This document shows positions 63,814 through 64,000 of a stretch of DNA of 64,000 nt, piece by piece. The first letter of the stretch is position 1. Every line of letters begins with the position of its first letter. The stretch covers positions 2,914,001 to 2,978,000 of the forward strand of contig JBBELK010000096.1 of NCBI GenBank assembly GCA_037783545.1, read 5' to 3'. The notes below the pieces were generated by a model. That model made no database searches and was not told where the DNA came from. It saw nothing but the letters and a program-made list of their open reading frames with translations. The translations under genes and the position numbers were made by a program. The stretch comes from Henricia sp. BOLD:AAB3569. Taxonomy: Eukaryota > Echinodermata > Asteroidea > Spinulosida > Echinasteridae.

Positions 63814-64000
63814 ATGCAAAATTTGAAGTTTGTCGGAAAATGTCTTGACTTCCAAATTTGCCGACGTTTGGACCACACTTTGACCAAATTCCAGTCCCAA
63901 ACAAGACTGAGCATGCGCACGAGTGATCAGGAGTACACGGACAGCCACGGTCTGCAGAGCAGGCAGGAAGCCCGAGCCCAGTTTTCCCTGAACTCTGAAA
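63814..64000 (+). repeat. Partial monomer at right edge
   Basis: The first 187 bp of a monomer are present, ending in CTGAACTCTGAAA. The unit is of TTTG type with TGTC and CCAGTCCC. The preceding unit ends with an unusual GTTGAGG in place of the usual T-tract-CAGG, and its spacer reads ATATATACTG. The array continues to the right of the window. Confidence 0.95.

Larger units (their letters stand above)
1..64000. repeat. 258-bp satellite DNA array, about 248 monomers, fills the window
   Basis: The landmark GAGCATGCAAAATTTG (or its ACAATTTG variant) recurs every 257-260 bp from base 119 to base 63814, always on the plus strand. Most steps are exactly 258 or 259 bp. The exceptions are five 220-bp units, one 223-bp unit and one 362-bp compound unit. 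Neighbouring units differ at only a few positions, and variants are shared in blocks, as expected from unequal exchange and segmental amplification. No inversion, insertion or unique sequence is visible. This is the architecture of a eukaryotic satellite with higher-order repeats. I do not recognise the family by name. Chromosomal location (centromeric, pericentromeric or subtelomeric) cannot be told from the sequence. Confidence 0.98.

Noticed and set aside
1-64000. CRISPR array
   Set aside because: Repeat units are 258 bp with no short constant repeat and unique spacers. The whole period is conserved.
1-64000. Transposon or rDNA spacer origin
   Set aside because: No terminal repeats, target-site duplications, transposase or reverse transcriptase coding, or rRNA sequence is visible. 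Origin from such an element cannot be excluded but is not supported.
1-64000. Inverted segments within the array
   Set aside because: Every start landmark and every GAGCATGCGCAC segment I followed is on the plus strand; none was found reversed.

Overview
The window is one uninterrupted tandem array of satellite DNA. From base 1 to base 64000 it holds about 248 head-to-tail copies of a single monomer of about 258 bp, all in the same orientation. I see no gene, RNA gene, transposon, CRISPR array or unique sequence, and the array runs off both ends. The organism cannot be named from the sequence. A homogeneous array this long with multi-monomer higher-order repeats (HORs) is typical of eukaryotic centromeric, pericentromeric or subtelomeric heterochromatin, and an animal is the most likely source. 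One typical monomer, which I counted by hand, is 49% G+C with 14 CpG (observed/expected about 0.9). Many variants are C-to-T or G-to-A changes at CpG sites, which hints at germline CpG methylation.

Monomer coordinates below number the ATG of the GAGCATGCAAAA segment as position 1. Each monomer contains: a 13-bp inverted repeat with a 20-nt loop (3-15/36-48); a TTCG or TTTG box (16-19); an NRF1-like GCATGCGC segment (95-106); BclI-type (111-116) and PstI-type (139-144) sites; the sequence CATTTCCCGGCGAA (197-210), which pairs as an interrupted dyad with the TTCG box of the next monomer; and a T-rich tract of variable length near 221-225, which accounts for most unit lengths of 257 to 260 bp.

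Layout. (I) 1-18.2 kb: fairly uniform monomers, mostly of the TTTG type, with HOR blocks of 4, 5, 7 and 11 units. (II) 18.2-29.5 kb: new subtypes appear (ACAATTTG start, GTTTAGG end, TTTCGCGG), with an 8-unit tandem duplication inside a 20-unit-offset duplication. (III) 29.5-43 kb: a 12-unit (3100 bp) tandem duplication, a rearranged junction at 35394/35395 and several local duplications. (IV) 43-51.7 kb: 5- and 7-unit HORs carrying a shared 38-bp deletion, doubled as a 15-unit (3798 bp) block. (V) 51.7-64 kb: 5- and 7-unit HORs of mostly TTCG type.

The long stop-free frames, up to 695 codons on the minus strand, arise because 258 is 3 x 86 and one reverse frame of the monomer has no stop. 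I do not consider any of them genes. The features worth a second look are structural: recurrent 5- and 7-unit HOR periods, an interrupted dyad resembling half a CENP-B box, a left-to-right increase in TTCG units, and three classes of internal deletion that all remove dyad arms.
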